Of a stretch of 64,000 bases of DNA, positions 27,312 through 36,695 are shown piece after piece. The position numbers and the translations under genes are program-made. Each line of letters starts with the position of its first letter. Position 1 is the first letter of the stretch. Below the pieces are notes generated by a model. That model did not search any database, was not told the origin of the DNA, and saw only the letters and a list, made by a program, of their open reading frames with translations. Source of the stretch: Halolamina litorea (GTDB taxonomy: Archaea > Halobacteriota > Halobacteria > Halobacteriales > Haloferacaceae); the NCBI RefSeq assembly GCF_026616205.1, contig NZ_JANHGR010000001.1, positions 1,612,001-1,676,000 on the forward strand, given 5' to 3'.

Positions 27312-27327
27312 CTGACTAGTTAGTCAG
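27312..27327. promoter_or_regulatory. Palindromic operator upstream of the tetR-MATE operon
   Basis: CTGACTAgtTAGTCAG is an exact inverted repeat, seven-base arms around a two-base centre. It lies five bases before the tetR start codon, where a leaderless or short-leader transcript begins. Further TGACTGAC and GTCAGTCA half-site-like repeats flank it (about 27308-27316 and 27337-27344). The symmetry and position fit a TetR dimer site. Confidence 0.7.
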
Positions 27328-27379
27328 ACCGTTGGGTCAGTCATAAGCCCAACGGTCCCAGCAGTTCGGCGTACGAACA

Positions 27380-27396
27380 CCCCGCAATCGCCGGGG
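27380..27396 (-). terminator. Short hairpin directly after metX
   Basis: CCCCG and CGGGG arms surround a seven-base loop and abut the metX TAA. In the transcript the hairpin is not followed by a clear T run, so it may be a stabilising 3' end rather than a terminator. Confidence 0.35.
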
Positions 27397-28839
27397 TTAG
27401 CCCATGAGTCCGGAACACGCGGTTCCGGGAGTCACCGGACCGCGCCGTGTCGAGTCGCCGTCGCGCTCGGCGGCGTCCGGTTCCCCGTCGGTTCCGTTCG
27501 GGTCGTCGTCGGTCCTGTTCCGATCGACGTCAGTCAGGTTCCGGTCATCGTCGCCCCGCGCGTCCGCCGTCATGTCGCTCTCGTCGTTCGCCAAGCGGTC
27601 GGCGACGTCCTCGGCGCTCCCGGCGAGGAACGTCCGGAGCGGCGGCCCGACCGCTGCTGGCTCGACGAGGAACGCATCGTGGCCGTGGTCGGAGTCGACG
27701 ACGTGGTGGGTGGCGGTGCTCCCGGCGGCCTCGAACGCCGAGGTAAGCGCCGCCGCGTCCGCGACGGTGAAGTGCCAGTCCCCGGTGATCGAAAGCACCA
27801 ACGCCTCGCCGTCGAAGCCCGCGAGCGCGTCGGCGTCGCTCGCGTGGCCGTCCGCGAGGTCGAAGCCCTCCATCGCCCGCGTGAGATAGAGGTAGCTGTT
27901 GGCGTCGAAGCGCTCGACGAACCCCGCGGCCTGATAGTCGAGGTAGTTCTCCACCTCGCGGTCCGGGACCGCCTCGGCGGCCGGGGGGGCCGGGAACGGG
28001 GAGTCGATCCCCCGGTCGCGCTCCTCGCGGCCGAACTTGCGCTCCATCGAGTCCTTCGAGAGGTAGCTCAGATGGCCGAGTTGACGCGCCAAGGCGAGCC
28101 CCTGATCGGGGTGGGTCCCTTCGGCGACGTACTCGCCGCCGTGCCACTCGGGGTCACCCCGGATCGCACGGCGTGCAACGGCACTCATGCCGAGCAACTG
28201 GGCGTCGAGGCGGGCCGCGGTCGCGACCGGAGCCACTCGGTCGACGGACTCGGGGTAGCGTCGCACCCAATCGAGGGCGTTCATTCCCCCGACGCTGCCG
28301 CCGACGACCGCGTGGAGTCGCTCCACGCCGAGCGAATCGAGGAGCCGCCGCTGGGCGCGGGTCCAGTCGCCGACGGTGACCGCCGGGAACGAACTCCCCC
28401 ACACGCCGCCGTCGGGGTGGGGACTGGCCGGTCCGGTCGAGCCGTAGCAGGAGCCGGGGACGTTGACACAGACGACGAAGTACTGGTTCGTGTCGATGGC
28501 GTTCCCCGCGCCGACCACGTCGTCCCACCACGCCCGGGCTTGGTCGTCGGCGCCGGCGGTCGGGTCGCTCGTCGTTCCGTCGTCCCCCTCGCCGGGACTG
28601 CTGGCGACGTGTTGGCTCCCGGTGAGCGCGTGACAGACGAGGACGGCGTTCCCGCGCCCGTTCGGGCCGCCCTCGGGGTCGTACTCGCCGTAAGTCTCGT
28701 AGGCCAGTTCGAGCTCCGGAACCGAGCCGCCGTGTTCGAACTGGAAGGGACCGAGTGCTCGGGTGTCGGCGGTGTGGCGGGCCGTCGACGTGTCGTCGAC
28801 GCTCCCGTGTTCCTCGTTCCCGCAACCGTCGTCGTTCAT
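27397..28839 (-). CDS. metX: MetX, homoserine O-acetyltransferase, with an acidic low-complexity tail
   Basis: The alpha/beta hydrolase transfers acetyl from acetyl-CoA to homoserine. In the 480-residue product the nucleophile is S182 in [12 protein letters not shown], the catalytic Asp is near ITGDWHF and the His is in [22 protein letters not shown] is a typical MetX stretch. About 60 residues at the C-terminus (after LANDESDM) are Asp/Thr/Asn/Arg-rich and absent from the family core. The ATG at 28839 overlaps the metY stop as ATGA, so this is the second gene of metY-metX. Some relatives use succinyl-CoA, which cannot be excluded. Confidence 0.93.
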   Translation of the reverse strand: MNDDGCGNEEHGSVDDTSTARHTADTRALGPFQFEHGGSVPELELAYETYGEYDPEGGPNGRGNAVLVCHALTGSQHVASSPGEGDDGTTSDPTAGADDQARAWWDDVVGAGNAIDTNQYFVVCVNVPGSCYGSTGPASPHPDGGVWGSSFPAVTVGDWTRAQRRLLDSLGVERLHAVVGGSVGGMNALDWVRRYPESVDRVAPVATAARLDAQLLGMSAVARRAIRGDPEWHGGEYVAEGTHPDQGLALARQLGHLSYLSKDSMERKFGREERDRGIDSPFPAPPAAEAVPDREVENYLDYQAAGFVERFDANSYLYLTRAMEGFDLADGHASDADALAGFDGEALVLSITGDWHFTVADAAALTSAFEAAGSTATHHVVDSDHGHDAFLVEPAAVGPPLRTFLAGSAEDVADRLANDESDMTADARGDDDRNLTDVDRNRTDDDPNGTDGEPDAAERDGDSTRRGPVTPGTACSGLMG

Positions 28840-30110
28840 GCTGTGGCCTCCCTGATCGCGGCGTCGATGTCCGCGATGATGTCCTCGGGTTCCTCGAGCC
28901 CGACCGAGAACCGCAGGAGGTCGGGCGAGACGCCGGCCGCACGCTGTTCGGCCTCGCTCAGTTGGGCGTGGGTCGTGCTCGCGGGGTGGATCACCAGCGT
29001 CCGCGCGTCGCCGATGTTGGCGACGAAGCCCGCGAGGTCGACGGCTTCACAGAACCGCTTGCCCGCGGAGAAACCGTCTTCGAGGCCGAACGCGAGCATC
29101 CCGCCGAACCCGTCGAGGTAGCGCGCGGCGTTCCCGTGGGTCGGGTGCTCCTCGAAGCCGGGGTAGGTCACCCACGCGACTTCGGGGTGGTCCCGGAGGT
29201 GCTCGGCGACGACCCGGGTGTTCTCGCAGTGACGGTCCATCCGCAGGTCGAGCGTCTCCAGCCCCTGCAGCGTCGCCCACGCGTCGAAAGGGGTCTGCTG
29301 GCCGCCGGTGGGCCGGATCCCGCGCTGCCGGACCGCGTGGGTCAGCGCCTCCTCGCCGAAGCATTCGGTGAAGTCGATGCCGAAAGCCGGGTTCTCGCCG
29401 GCGAGTTCGGGGTAGTCGGCGTCGGGGTGGTCCCACGGGAACGTCCCGCCGTCGACGACGACGCCGCCGACGGTGGTGCCCGAGCCGTGGATCCACTTGG
29501 TCGTCGACTCCCAAACCGCGTCGGCACCGTGTTCGAGCGGCCGGCAGAGCGCGGGGGTGGCGAAGGTGTTGTCGACGACCAGCGGCGTCGCGCGCTCGTG
29601 GGCGATCTCGGCGAGGCGCTCGAACTCCGGGGTGACGAGCGAGGGGTTGGCCATCGTCTCGACGTGGACGAACGCCGTGTCCTCGTCTATCGCGTCGGCG
29701 TAGGCGTCGTAGTCGAGCGTGTCGACGGTTCGGGTCTCGACCCCGCGCCGACCGGCGGTGTGAGCGAAGTAGGCAGTCGTGCCGCCGTAGAGGTCCCCCG
29801 CCGTGACGACGTTGTCCCCGACCGTCGCCAGCACGGTCGTCAGCGCGTCGATGGCGGCCATGCCGGCGTTGGTGGCGACGGCGCCGACGCCGCCCTCGAC
29901 GGCCGCGAGGCGCTGTTCGAGCGTCCGCACGGTCGGGTTCGAGACGCGACTGTAGATGTCGCCGTCGGCCTCCAGCGCGTAGCGAGCGGCCGCGGCGTCG
30001 GCGCTCTCGAAGCGGTACGAGGTCGTCTGGTGGATCGGCGGCGCGTACGAGCCGTTCCCCTCCGGTTCGTGGCCGCCGTGGAGCGTCCGACTCCGGAACC
30101 CGCAAGTCAT
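28836..30110 (-). CDS. metY: MetY, O-acetylhomoserine sulfhydrylase
   Basis: The PLP enzyme makes homocysteine from O-acetylhomoserine and sulfide. The 424-residue protein has [14 protein letters not shown] near the start, then [53 protein letters not shown] and the PLP-lysine motif [15 protein letters not shown]. The ATG at 30110 ([13 protein letters not shown]) matches the family start; upstream Met candidates add non-conserved residues. It is first in a two-gene operon with metX, whose product is its substrate source. Cystathionine gamma-lyase-type relatives are less likely given metX next to it. Confidence 0.95.
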   Translation of the reverse strand: MTCGFRSRTLHGGHEPEGNGSYAPPIHQTTSYRFESADAAAARYALEADGDIYSRVSNPTVRTLEQRLAAVEGGVGAVATNAGMAAIDALTTVLATVGDNVVTAGDLYGGTTAYFAHTAGRRGVETRTVDTLDYDAYADAIDEDTAFVHVETMANPSLVTPEFERLAEIAHERATPLVVDNTFATPALCRPLEHGADAVWESTTKWIHGSGTTVGGVVVDGGTFPWDHPDADYPELAGENPAFGIDFTECFGEEALTHAVRQRGIRPTGGQQTPFDAWATLQGLETLDLRMDRHCENTRVVAEHLRDHPEVAWVTYPGFEEHPTHGNAARYLDGFGGMLAFGLEDGFSAGKRFCEAVDLAGFVANIGDARTLVIHPASTTHAQLSEAEQRAAGVSPDLLRFSVGLEEPEDIIADIDAAIREATA

Positions 30111-30218
30111 GTGTCTAACGCATAATCTGGTGAGTGAAAAATGCATCGCAGTATTTCCGTCCGGGCGGACGGCGCGGCCGCTCACGGGGCGCATTTCGGA
30201 AGAGAACCGACGATGAGG

Positions 30219-30512
30219 CTACCTGAGCGCCGTCAACACGGCCGCGAGCGCCTCGCCGAGTTCGGCGTCGTCGCCGATTCGGACTCGGTGGTCGTCGACG
30301 ACCGGCTTGCCGTCACGGATCATCGACAGCCACCAGTCTGTACCGGTCTCGCCCGCGTTCCCGCGACTGACCAGTAGCTCGGCGTCCGCGGATCGGAGCT
30401 GCCAGACCGACTCGGTGCGCTCGACCGAGCGCCAGCCCATCGGCTCGCCGGTCCCCTCGACCGACCACACACCGTCGAGTTCGTTCCACGAACCCGCGAC
30501 GTCCGGCTGCAT
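30219..30512 (-). CDS. Small hypothetical protein, 97 residues
   Basis: A soluble, Trp-rich acidic protein (MQPDVAGSWNELDGVWSVEG at the start). It has strand-like repeats WRSVERTESVWQLRSADAELLVSRG and WWLSMIRDGKPVVDDHRVRIG, suggesting a small beta-rich domain. It is not recognised as a known family. The ATG at 30512 is used; a TTG 66 bases further upstream is unlikely. It is divergent from nhaC, and an AT-rich stretch between the two could hold both promoters. Confidence 0.7.
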   Translation of the reverse strand: MQPDVAGSWNELDGVWSVEGTGEPMGWRSVERTESVWQLRSADAELLVSRGNAGETGTDWWLSMIRDGKPVVDDHRVRIGDDAELGEALAAVLTALR

Positions 30513-30600
30513 ACGTGGTGACACACGAGCGAGAGGAATATAGTTTCGCGCCGGTCTCGAAGGGCCTTTATTTCCCAAGGTAATTCGTGGCCATACGATA

Positions 30601-32073
30601 ATGAGTTCAGGGAATACTGCTAGCGACGTTGAAAGCTCGTCGACGGCGGACCCGACGCTGAAGCAGGCGCTCGTGCCGACGTTCGGCGTGATCGTCTTCC
30701 TCGCGGTCGGGTCGGGCGTGCTCGGGATGTCCCCACACGCCCCGCTGCTGTGGAGCGTGGTGCTCGCCGGACTCGTCGGCCGGTTCTGGATGGGGCTGGA
30801 CTACTCGGCGATCTCTGATGGGGTCGAACACGGCGTGAAGATGGGGCTGCAGGCGATCCTGATCCTGTTCACCATCTACGCGCTCATCTCCACGTGGATC
30901 TCCGCGGGGACGATCCCGGGCCTGATGTACTACGGGCTGGGAGTCCTCACCCCCGAGACGTTCCTGCCGGCGACGGCGGTGCTGGCCGCCGTCGTCGCCT
31001 TCTCGATCGGTTCCTCGTGGACGACTGCCGGCACGCTCGGCGTCGCCTTCGCGGGGATCGGCTCGGGGCTGGGCATCCCGATCCCGATGACTGCCGGCGC
31101 GGTGCTGTCGGGGGCGTACGCCGGTGACAAGCAGTCACCGCTCTCGGACACCACCAACCTCGCCGCCGCCGTCACCGAGACGGACCTGTACGACCACATC
31201 CTCTCGATGCGGCTCGGGACCGCCATCGCGTTCGGGCTCTCGGTCGTGCTCTACGCCGCGCTGGGCCTCCGTGCCGGCGGGGCCATCCCCGTGGGGCGCG
31301 TCGAAACGATTCGGGGCGCGCTTGCGGGCACGTACGACCTCGGCTTGCTCGTCTTCCTCCCGCTGCTCGTGACCTTCGCCCTCGCAGTCAGGGGGATTCC
31401 GGCGCTCGCCTCGCTCGTCGCGGGCGTGTTCGCCGGCGTCGGGACGACCGTGTTCGTCCAAGGGCGACCGTTCACCGACGCCTGGGGCGTGTTCCTCAAC
31501 GGGACGGCCCCCGAGACGGGCGTGACGCTCGTCACCGACCTGCTGGCCAGCGGCGGCCTCGCTGGGTCGGCGTGGACCGTCTCGGTCGTCGTCCTCGCCC
31601 TCTCGCTCGGTGGGCTGCTCGACCGCCTCGGCGTGCTTTCGACGCTCGCCGAGGGGCTGGCCGGACTGGTCACCGGCCAGCGCAGCCTCGTCATCGGAAC
31701 GGGCGCGTCGGCGTTCCTCGTCAACGCCTTCTCCGCCCAACAGTACATGAGCATCGTCGTCCCCGGGCTGACGCTCCGGGAGCTGTTCGACGACTACGAC
31801 CTCGACAGTTCGGTGCTCTCGCGGGCCGTCGAGTCCGTCGGGACCCCCACGGGCGCGCTGCTGCCGTGGCACGCCGGCGGCGCGTTCATGCTCAGCGTGT
31901 TCCCGCTGCAGAACGAGACGTTCCTGTACGTGCTCACGGGCTACGCGCCGTACTACTTCTTCGCGTTCCTCTCGCCGCTCGTGCTGGTCGTCCTCACGCT
32001 GGCCGGCGTCGGTCTCTCGGCGGAGCCGCCCCGCGCCGACGCGAGCACGACGGCCGCCCCCAGCGACGACTGA
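30601..32073 (+). CDS. nhaC: NhaC-family Na+/H+ antiporter
   Basis: The product is a 490-residue membrane protein with about twelve hydrophobic segments. NhaC family features include the loop GSSWTTAGTLGVAFAGIGSGLGIPIPMTAGAVLSGAYAGDKQSPLSDTTN, whose GDKQSPLSDTTN is highly characteristic. A second is LVTGQRSLVIGTGASAFLVNAFSAQQYMSIVVPG. It should exchange sodium or an organic substrate for protons. The N-terminus is a short acidic polar segment. A TATA-like cctttattt about 30 bases upstream and the absence of a Shine-Dalgarno sequence fit a leaderless transcript. Confidence 0.94.
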   Translation: MSSGNTASDVESSSTADPTLKQALVPTFGVIVFLAVGSGVLGMSPHAPLLWSVVLAGLVGRFWMGLDYSAISDGVEHGVKMGLQAILILFTIYALISTWISAGTIPGLMYYGLGVLTPETFLPATAVLAAVVAFSIGSSWTTAGTLGVAFAGIGSGLGIPIPMTAGAVLSGAYAGDKQSPLSDTTNLAAAVTETDLYDHILSMRLGTAIAFGLSVVLYAALGLRAGGAIPVGRVETIRGALAGTYDLGLLVFLPLLVTFALAVRGIPALASLVAGVFAGVGTTVFVQGRPFTDAWGVFLNGTAPETGVTLVTDLLASGGLAGSAWTVSVVVLALSLGGLLDRLGVLSTLAEGLAGLVTGQRSLVIGTGASAFLVNAFSAQQYMSIVVPGLTLRELFDDYDLDSSVLSRAVESVGTPTGALLPWHAGGAFMLSVFPLQNETFLYVLTGYAPYYFFAFLSPLVLVVLTLAGVGLSAEPPRADASTTAAPSDD

Positions 32074-32119
32074 GCGTCGTCGCCACTCGCCGTCGTTCGT
32101 GCGAGCCGGAGAAGAGCCC

Positions 32120-32365
32120 TTATCGGACGATGCGACAGGTGTCGCCGCGCCGGTCGACGTAGTCAGCGCGCTGCAGGGACCGCAGCGTCGGCAGGAGTTC
32201 GATCAGCTTGAGGTCGAGTGCGTCGGCGATACCGTCGACGGTCGCCTCGACGACCGACGAGAGATAGACGTAGACGAGCTTCCCCGCCGTCGAGTCCACG
32301 TCGTCGGGCGGTTCCGTGCTCAGTTCCGTCGTCGGCTCGCTCCCCGCGGGCTGTGTCTGCGTCAT
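32120..32365 (-). CDS. Small winged-helix-like regulator, 81 residues
   Basis: After a 30-residue Pro/Thr/Glu-rich leader, the segment AGKLVYVYLSSVVEATVDGIADALDLKLIELLPTLRSLQRADYVDRRGDTCRIV matches a compact helix-turn-helix with a short wing, as in haloarchaeal MarR- or TrmB-like single-domain proteins. The minus-strand cctttacg (about 32388-32395) fits a TATA box for a leaderless start at 32365. It lies 63 bases downstream of the TrmB-family gene on the same strand. A regulatory role is inferred from the domain only. Confidence 0.8.
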   Translation of the reverse strand: MTQTQPAGSEPTTELSTEPPDDVDSTAGKLVYVYLSSVVEATVDGIADALDLKLIELLPTLRSLQRADYVDRRGDTCRIVR

Positions 32366-32428
32366 TGAATAGGTCCATGAGTTCGACGGTCGTAAAGGTT
32401 GGCTACAACGATCGTCGAAAACGGCCCC

Positions 32429-33190
32429 TCACCGGCCCTCGTTCCGGCCCGTTCCGGAGTCGATGCCCGACTGCATGAACTGGGCGAGGATGCGGCCGAT
32501 GCTGCTCTCGGCGGTCCACATCGCCTCCTCGCCGACGGCGTCGTCGGTCGTCACCGAGAGCAACACCGTGTCGTCGTCGATCATCAGCGCCCGCCCCGCG
32601 AAGTCCGCGGGGTTGTCCTCGTCCATCACGAACACCTGCACCGGGTCGCCGGCGAACCGCTCGCGTTCCGACGCCTCGGCAGTGACGACGACGACGGCGA
32701 CGCCCTCGGCGGCCCGCTCGCGCAGCGTCGCCGCAAGCGACGACGGGATCGATCTGGACTCGGGAGCGACGAACACCACCCGGCGCTCGGCCGCCCGGAT
32801 CAGGTCGCCGATCCGGTCGTCGATGGGCTGGCGCCCGCGGAGCGTCGCCACCGCACCCCCGGAACTCGGGTCCTCCGTCTCCGTCCGCAGTTCGGCGAGG
32901 TTCTCGAACGCCCGGTCACGCTCGCGGGCGAGCCGTTCGGTCAACTGTTCGCGGGCAGCCTCGAGGCTCACCGGGCGGTACTCCTTGGGCGAGGAGGCGA
33001 CCAGTTCCACCAACCCGCGCTCGACCAGGTCGTCGGCGGCACCGTAGACCTGCGAGCGGGGCACCTCGGAGACGTCGCTCACGGCCTGTGCGGTGCCCGT
33101 GCCGAGGCGTTGGAGCGCGACGAACACGCGTGCCTCGTAGTTCGACAGTCCGAGTCGTTTCAGTGCGTCGACGGCGTCTGGTGTACTCAT
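32429..33190 (-). CDS. TrmB-family transcription regulator
   Basis: The 253-residue protein has an N-terminal winged helix: LGLSNYEARVFVALQRLGTGTAQAVSDVSEVPRSQVYGAADDLVERGLVEL. It is followed by a coiled-coil-like segment (EAAREQLTERLARERDRAFENLAEL) and a C-terminal domain with RRVVFVAPESRSIPSSLAATLRERAAEGVAVVVVT, resembling a phospholipase-D-like or sugar-sensing fold of TrmB relatives. It is divergent from the RND exporter gene across 131 bases. An inverted repeat lies in the exporter promoter, so it probably controls that gene and perhaps itself. The ligand is not readable. Confidence 0.92.
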   Translation of the reverse strand: MSTPDAVDALKRLGLSNYEARVFVALQRLGTGTAQAVSDVSEVPRSQVYGAADDLVERGLVELVASSPKEYRPVSLEAAREQLTERLARERDRAFENLAELRTETEDPSSGGAVATLRGRQPIDDRIGDLIRAAERRVVFVAPESRSIPSSLAATLRERAAEGVAVVVVTAEASERERFAGDPVQVFVMDEDNPADFAGRALMIDDDTVLLSVTTDDAVGEEAMWTAESSIGRILAQFMQSGIDSGTGRNEGR

Positions 33191-33274
33191 GGCAGGTCCG
33201 GACCCCCCCTCCGGTCGGTCGGTAGTTACCGGCCGCCCCGTATGAGTCGTGTGGGTCCGGGGTTTAGAGATTTA

Positions 33275-33297
33275 GTAGAACTCTACAATATTTATAT
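33275..33297 (+). promoter_or_regulatory. Promoter of the RND exporter gene with an overlapping inverted repeat
   Basis: A TATA-like tttatat at 33291-33297 lies 25 bases before the ATG at 33322, right for a leaderless transcript. Just upstream, at 33275-33286, GTAGAacTCTAC is a perfect inverted repeat with five-base arms, placed where the B recognition element would be. A regulator bound there would block TFB, which fits repression by the divergent TrmB-type protein. Confidence 0.6.
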
Positions 33298-33321
33298 CCG
33301 TACGCTCGTACCATCGAGCAG

Positions 33322-35853
33322 ATGAAACTCGCCGAGCGCTACGCGGCCACAGTCACCGACCACAGCAAACTGGTGATCGTGGCCGTCCTGTTGCTGACCG
33401 TGGGGATGGGTATCGGCGCCGGCGCCGTCGACGGCGGCCTCACCATCGCCGGCTTCAGCAGCGACTCGCCGGAAGCGGCGGCCCTCGACGAGATCGAGCG
33501 GAACTTCTCGGTCGCGGGGGAGAACACCACGACCGCACAGGTCGTCGTCCGCGGGGAGAACGTTCTCACGCGGGAGTCCCTGCTCGAGACACTCCGATTC
33601 CAGCGGGCGATCACCGAGGACGCATCAATCAACGAGACGCTCCGTGCCGAACAGCCCGTCATCGGCCTCTCGAACGTCGTCGCCACCGCCGCCTACTACG
33701 AGGAGCGCGGCGGGGGCGGGCCGCCGCCGTCGCTCGACGCCCAGATCGACCAACTGGAGTCGATGTCCGACTCGGAGGTCGAGTCGACGGTCGAGCGCGT
33801 ACTCGACCCCGACGCCGATACGCAGGGGGATCCCTACGCCCTCCTCTCGACTGCCTACGAGCCCGGTTCGACGACCGCGCCCGCGCGGATCATGCTCGTC
33901 TACCAGGACACCAGCGACGGGCCGGCTGACAGCCTCTCCGAGGACGTGATCGCCGCACAGGTCGAACTGCAGGACCTCGCCGAAGCGTCGATCACCTCGA
34001 CCGACTACTTCGTGTTCGGCCCGGGTGTCGTCGACGAGGAGAGCGGGCAGGCCACCGGGGAGAGTTTCGCCATCATCTCGCCGGCCGCGCTGCTGTTGAT
34101 CCTCGGCGTGCTCGGGTTCGCGTACCGTGACGCCATCGACGTACTGCTCGGCCTCCTCGGCGTGGCGCTCGTGCTGGTCTGGATGGCCGGCTTCCTCGGC
34201 TGGGCCGGCATCGGCATCACCCAGATCCTGATCGCGGTCCCCTTCCTGCTGATCGGGCTGAGCATCGACTACGCGCTCCACGTGGTGATGCGCTACCGCG
34301 AGGCCACCCTCGACGACCCCGATCTCGCCCCGCAAGCGGCGATGCGCCGTGGGCTCGCCGGCGTCGTCGTCGCCATCGGCGCCGCGACGTTCACGACGGC
34401 GGTCGGGTTCCTCTCGAACGCGGTCAGTCCGATCTCCTCGATCCGGGAGTTCGGCCTCGTCAGCGGCGTCGGCATCGTCGCCGCGTTCATCGTGTTCGGC
34501 CTGCTGTTCCCCGCGCTCAAACTGGAGGTCGATCGCCTGCGTGAGCGACTGGGGCGCAACCCCGAGCGGACGCCGTTCGGTCGCGGCGAGCGCGTCGGTC
34601 GGCTGCTGAGCGTCGGCGCGACGCTCGCCAACCGCGCCCCGTACGTCGTTATCGCGATCGCGGTCGTCCTCGCCGCCGGGGGCGGCGTCGCCGCCACGGG
34701 GATCGACACGACGCTCGACCAGTCGGCGTTCCTCCCGGAGGACTCCCCCGAGTGGATGAACCTCCTGCCGGCAGCGTTCCAGCCCAGCGACTACGACCTG
34801 AAGGAGAACGCCGACTACCTCAACGAGAACTTCGTGCAGTCCCGCGGGAGCGCACAGGCCGAGTTCCTGATACGCGGCCCCGTCACGGACCCGGGGACGC
34901 TCGACGTGATCGCCGCCGCCCGGGACGACCTCCGCGAGACCGACTCGGCGGCCGTCCGCGCCGACGGCAACCTCCAGAGCACCGACCCGCTCTCGACGAT
35001 CGAAGCCGTGGCCGCACAGAACGAGACCGTCGCGGCGATGGTCGAGGACGCCGACACGGACGGCGACGGCGTCCCCGACGAGAACCTCGCGGCGATCTAC
35101 GACGCGGTGTACGACGCCGACCCCGCCGCCGCGGCGACGACGATCCACCGCGAGAACGGCGAGTACCGCTCGCTCCGGGCCACGGTAGCGCTCACGGGGA
35201 CGACGAACACGCGCGTCATCACCGAGGAGATGCGCGCCGTCGCGTCCGGGATGGAGGCGGGGAGTAGCCTCGACGTGGTCGCGACCGGGTCGCCGATCAC
35301 CACCGAACTGGTCCAGCGCTCGCTGCTCCGCACGCTCGTCGAGGGGTTCCTGATCACCTTCGGCGTGATCCTCGCGTTCCTCGCGGCGATCTTCCGGGTG
35401 CGCTACCGCTCGGCGAGTCTCGGGGCGGTGGTGCTGTTCCCGGTCGTGCTCGCCCAAGCGTGGCTGTTCGGCACGATGTACCTCGCGGGTATCGCGTTCA
35501 CGACCGAGACGGCGATCATCGCCGCCATCGGCATCGGGATCGGCGTCGACTACGCGATCCACATCGGCGAACGGTTCGTCGAGGAACGCGACGGCGGGCG
35601 GGACCCGATCGCGGCGCTCCAGCGGACCGTCCGCGGCACCGGCGGCGCCCTGCTCGCCAGCGCGGCGACGACGGCCGCCGGCTTCGGCGTGCTCATGCTC
35701 GCGCTGGTGCCGTCGCTCCAGCGCTTCGGCTTCATCACCGCCATCGCCATCACCTACGCGTTCCTCGCGAGTGTGCTGGTGCTCCCGAGCCTGCTGGTCC
35801 TCTGGTCGCGGGTCCGCGGCGAGGACGAGGTCAGCGCCGAACCGGCCGCCTGA
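33322..35853 (+). CDS. RND-superfamily (MMPL-like) exporter
   Basis: The 843-residue membrane protein has the duplicated RND layout. TM1 is in the first 35 residues, a large extracytoplasmic loop follows to about residue 240, and five more helices follow with the sterol-sensing-like segment ISPAALLLILGVLG...LIGLSIDYALHVVMRYREA. The second half repeats this: TM near 440, loop to about 670, helices with IGIGIGVDYAIHIGERFVEERDGG. The GIDYALH and GVDYAIH motifs are the proton-relay Asp sites. Substrates are unknown; relatives move lipids or hydrophobic compounds. Control by the divergent TrmB gene is likely. Confidence 0.94.
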   Translation: MKLAERYAATVTDHSKLVIVAVLLLTVGMGIGAGAVDGGLTIAGFSSDSPEAAALDEIERNFSVAGENTTTAQVVVRGENVLTRESLLETLRFQRAITEDASINETLRAEQPVIGLSNVVATAAYYEERGGGGPPPSLDAQIDQLESMSDSEVESTVERVLDPDADTQGDPYALLSTAYEPGSTTAPARIMLVYQDTSDGPADSLSEDVIAAQVELQDLAEASITSTDYFVFGPGVVDEESGQATGESFAIISPAALLLILGVLGFAYRDAIDVLLGLLGVALVLVWMAGFLGWAGIGITQILIAVPFLLIGLSIDYALHVVMRYREATLDDPDLAPQAAMRRGLAGVVVAIGAATFTTAVGFLSNAVSPISSIREFGLVSGVGIVAAFIVFGLLFPALKLEVDRLRERLGRNPERTPFGRGERVGRLLSVGATLANRAPYVVIAIAVVLAAGGGVAATGIDTTLDQSAFLPEDSPEWMNLLPAAFQPSDYDLKENADYLNENFVQSRGSAQAEFLIRGPVTDPGTLDVIAAARDDLRETDSAAVRADGNLQSTDPLSTIEAVAAQNETVAAMVEDADTDGDGVPDENLAAIYDAVYDADPAAAATTIHRENGEYRSLRATVALTGTTNTRVITEEMRAVASGMEAGSSLDVVATGSPITTELVQRSLLRTLVEGFLITFGVILAFLAAIFRVRYRSASLGAVVLFPVVLAQAWLFGTMYLAGIAFTTETAIIAAIGIGIGVDYAIHIGERFVEERDGGRDPIAALQRTVRGTGGALLASAATTAAGFGVLMLALVPSLQRFGFITAIAITYAFLASVLVLPSLLVLWSRVRGEDEVSAEPAA

Positions 35854-35884
35854 GAGGCTCTCGGCGGCACGAAGCGCTCAGGCC

Positions 35885-36571
35885 TCACTGGCGCTCTCCC
35901 AACGCGTCCATGATCCGGTCGCGCCGGACGTACGCCCACGCCGAAACACCCGTGAGCAGGAACAGGAGGACGATCGTCAGCCGGCGGTCGCCGTTGGCCA
36001 GACTCGCCCCGGAGACGTTGACGAGGATGTACCCCGGAGCCCTGCCGACGACCGTGATGGCGATCAGTTTTCGGATGTCGATGTCGGTCAGCCCGCCGAC
36101 GAAACAGAGCACGTCGTCGGGGAACCCCGGAATCAGGAACAGCACGAACAGGCTCAGCAGCCCCGCGTCATCGACGAACGCGTCGAATCGGTCGACCACG
36201 TCGGTCCGAACGACGCTCTCGACGAACGGGCGGCCGTACCGCCGGGACAGGAGGAACGCGATGGCGCTCCCGATGGTGACGCCGACCATGCTGTAGACCG
36301 TCCCGAGGAAGCCGCCGAAGAGGTAGCCGCTCACGAACCCCGTCAGCTGTCCGGGGATGGGGGCGACGACGACCTGTGCGGCGTGGAGGACGACGAAGAC
36401 CAGCGGCGCGAGGACGCCGTAGCCGTCGACGAACGCCCGCAGTTCGTCGCCGTCAGTGAGGAAGGGGAGGTACTGCCGGACCAGCATGTAGAGCACACCG
36501 AACCCGACGAGCACCCCGACAGCGGCGATGAGGAACCGGTTCCGGTCCGGCCGCGACTCGAAGACCTGCAT
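35885..36571 (-). CDS. TVP38/TMEM64-family membrane protein
   Basis: The 228-residue protein has five to six hydrophobic helices and the SNARE-associated/VTT core. This is VVAPIPGQLTGFVSGYLFGGFLGTVYSMVGVTIGSAIAFLLSRRYGRPFVE, then FLIPGFPDDVLCFVGGLTDIDIRKLIAITVVGRAPGY. DedA/VTT relatives are linked to lipid scrambling or membrane proton balance. It starts with MQVFESRPDRNRF, an ATG close to the first helix. It converges with the RND gene, whose stop is 31 bases away, so the two are not co-transcribed. Confidence 0.9.
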   Translation of the reverse strand: MQVFESRPDRNRFLIAAVGVLVGFGVLYMLVRQYLPFLTDGDELRAFVDGYGVLAPLVFVVLHAAQVVVAPIPGQLTGFVSGYLFGGFLGTVYSMVGVTIGSAIAFLLSRRYGRPFVESVVRTDVVDRFDAFVDDAGLLSLFVLFLIPGFPDDVLCFVGGLTDIDIRKLIAITVVGRAPGYILVNVSGASLANGDRRLTIVLLFLLTGVSAWAYVRRDRIMDALGERQ

Positions 36572-36695
36572 CCGCCCGTACGTTTCGCGCCCCCCGTTAT
36601 CAAGACGAGGGTGCCTGCGAACTCAGCAGGGCAGCGAGCGCGCCCCACCTGCGCTGTGGAAGTTCGGGGGCGTCATCGAGGGCCGGTCTCCCTAT

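Noticed and set aside
33625-35562. 645-residue minus-strand frame inside the RND exporter gene
   Set aside because: It mirrors the exporter codons, has long runs of Arg, Glu and Asp, and shows no recognisable domain.
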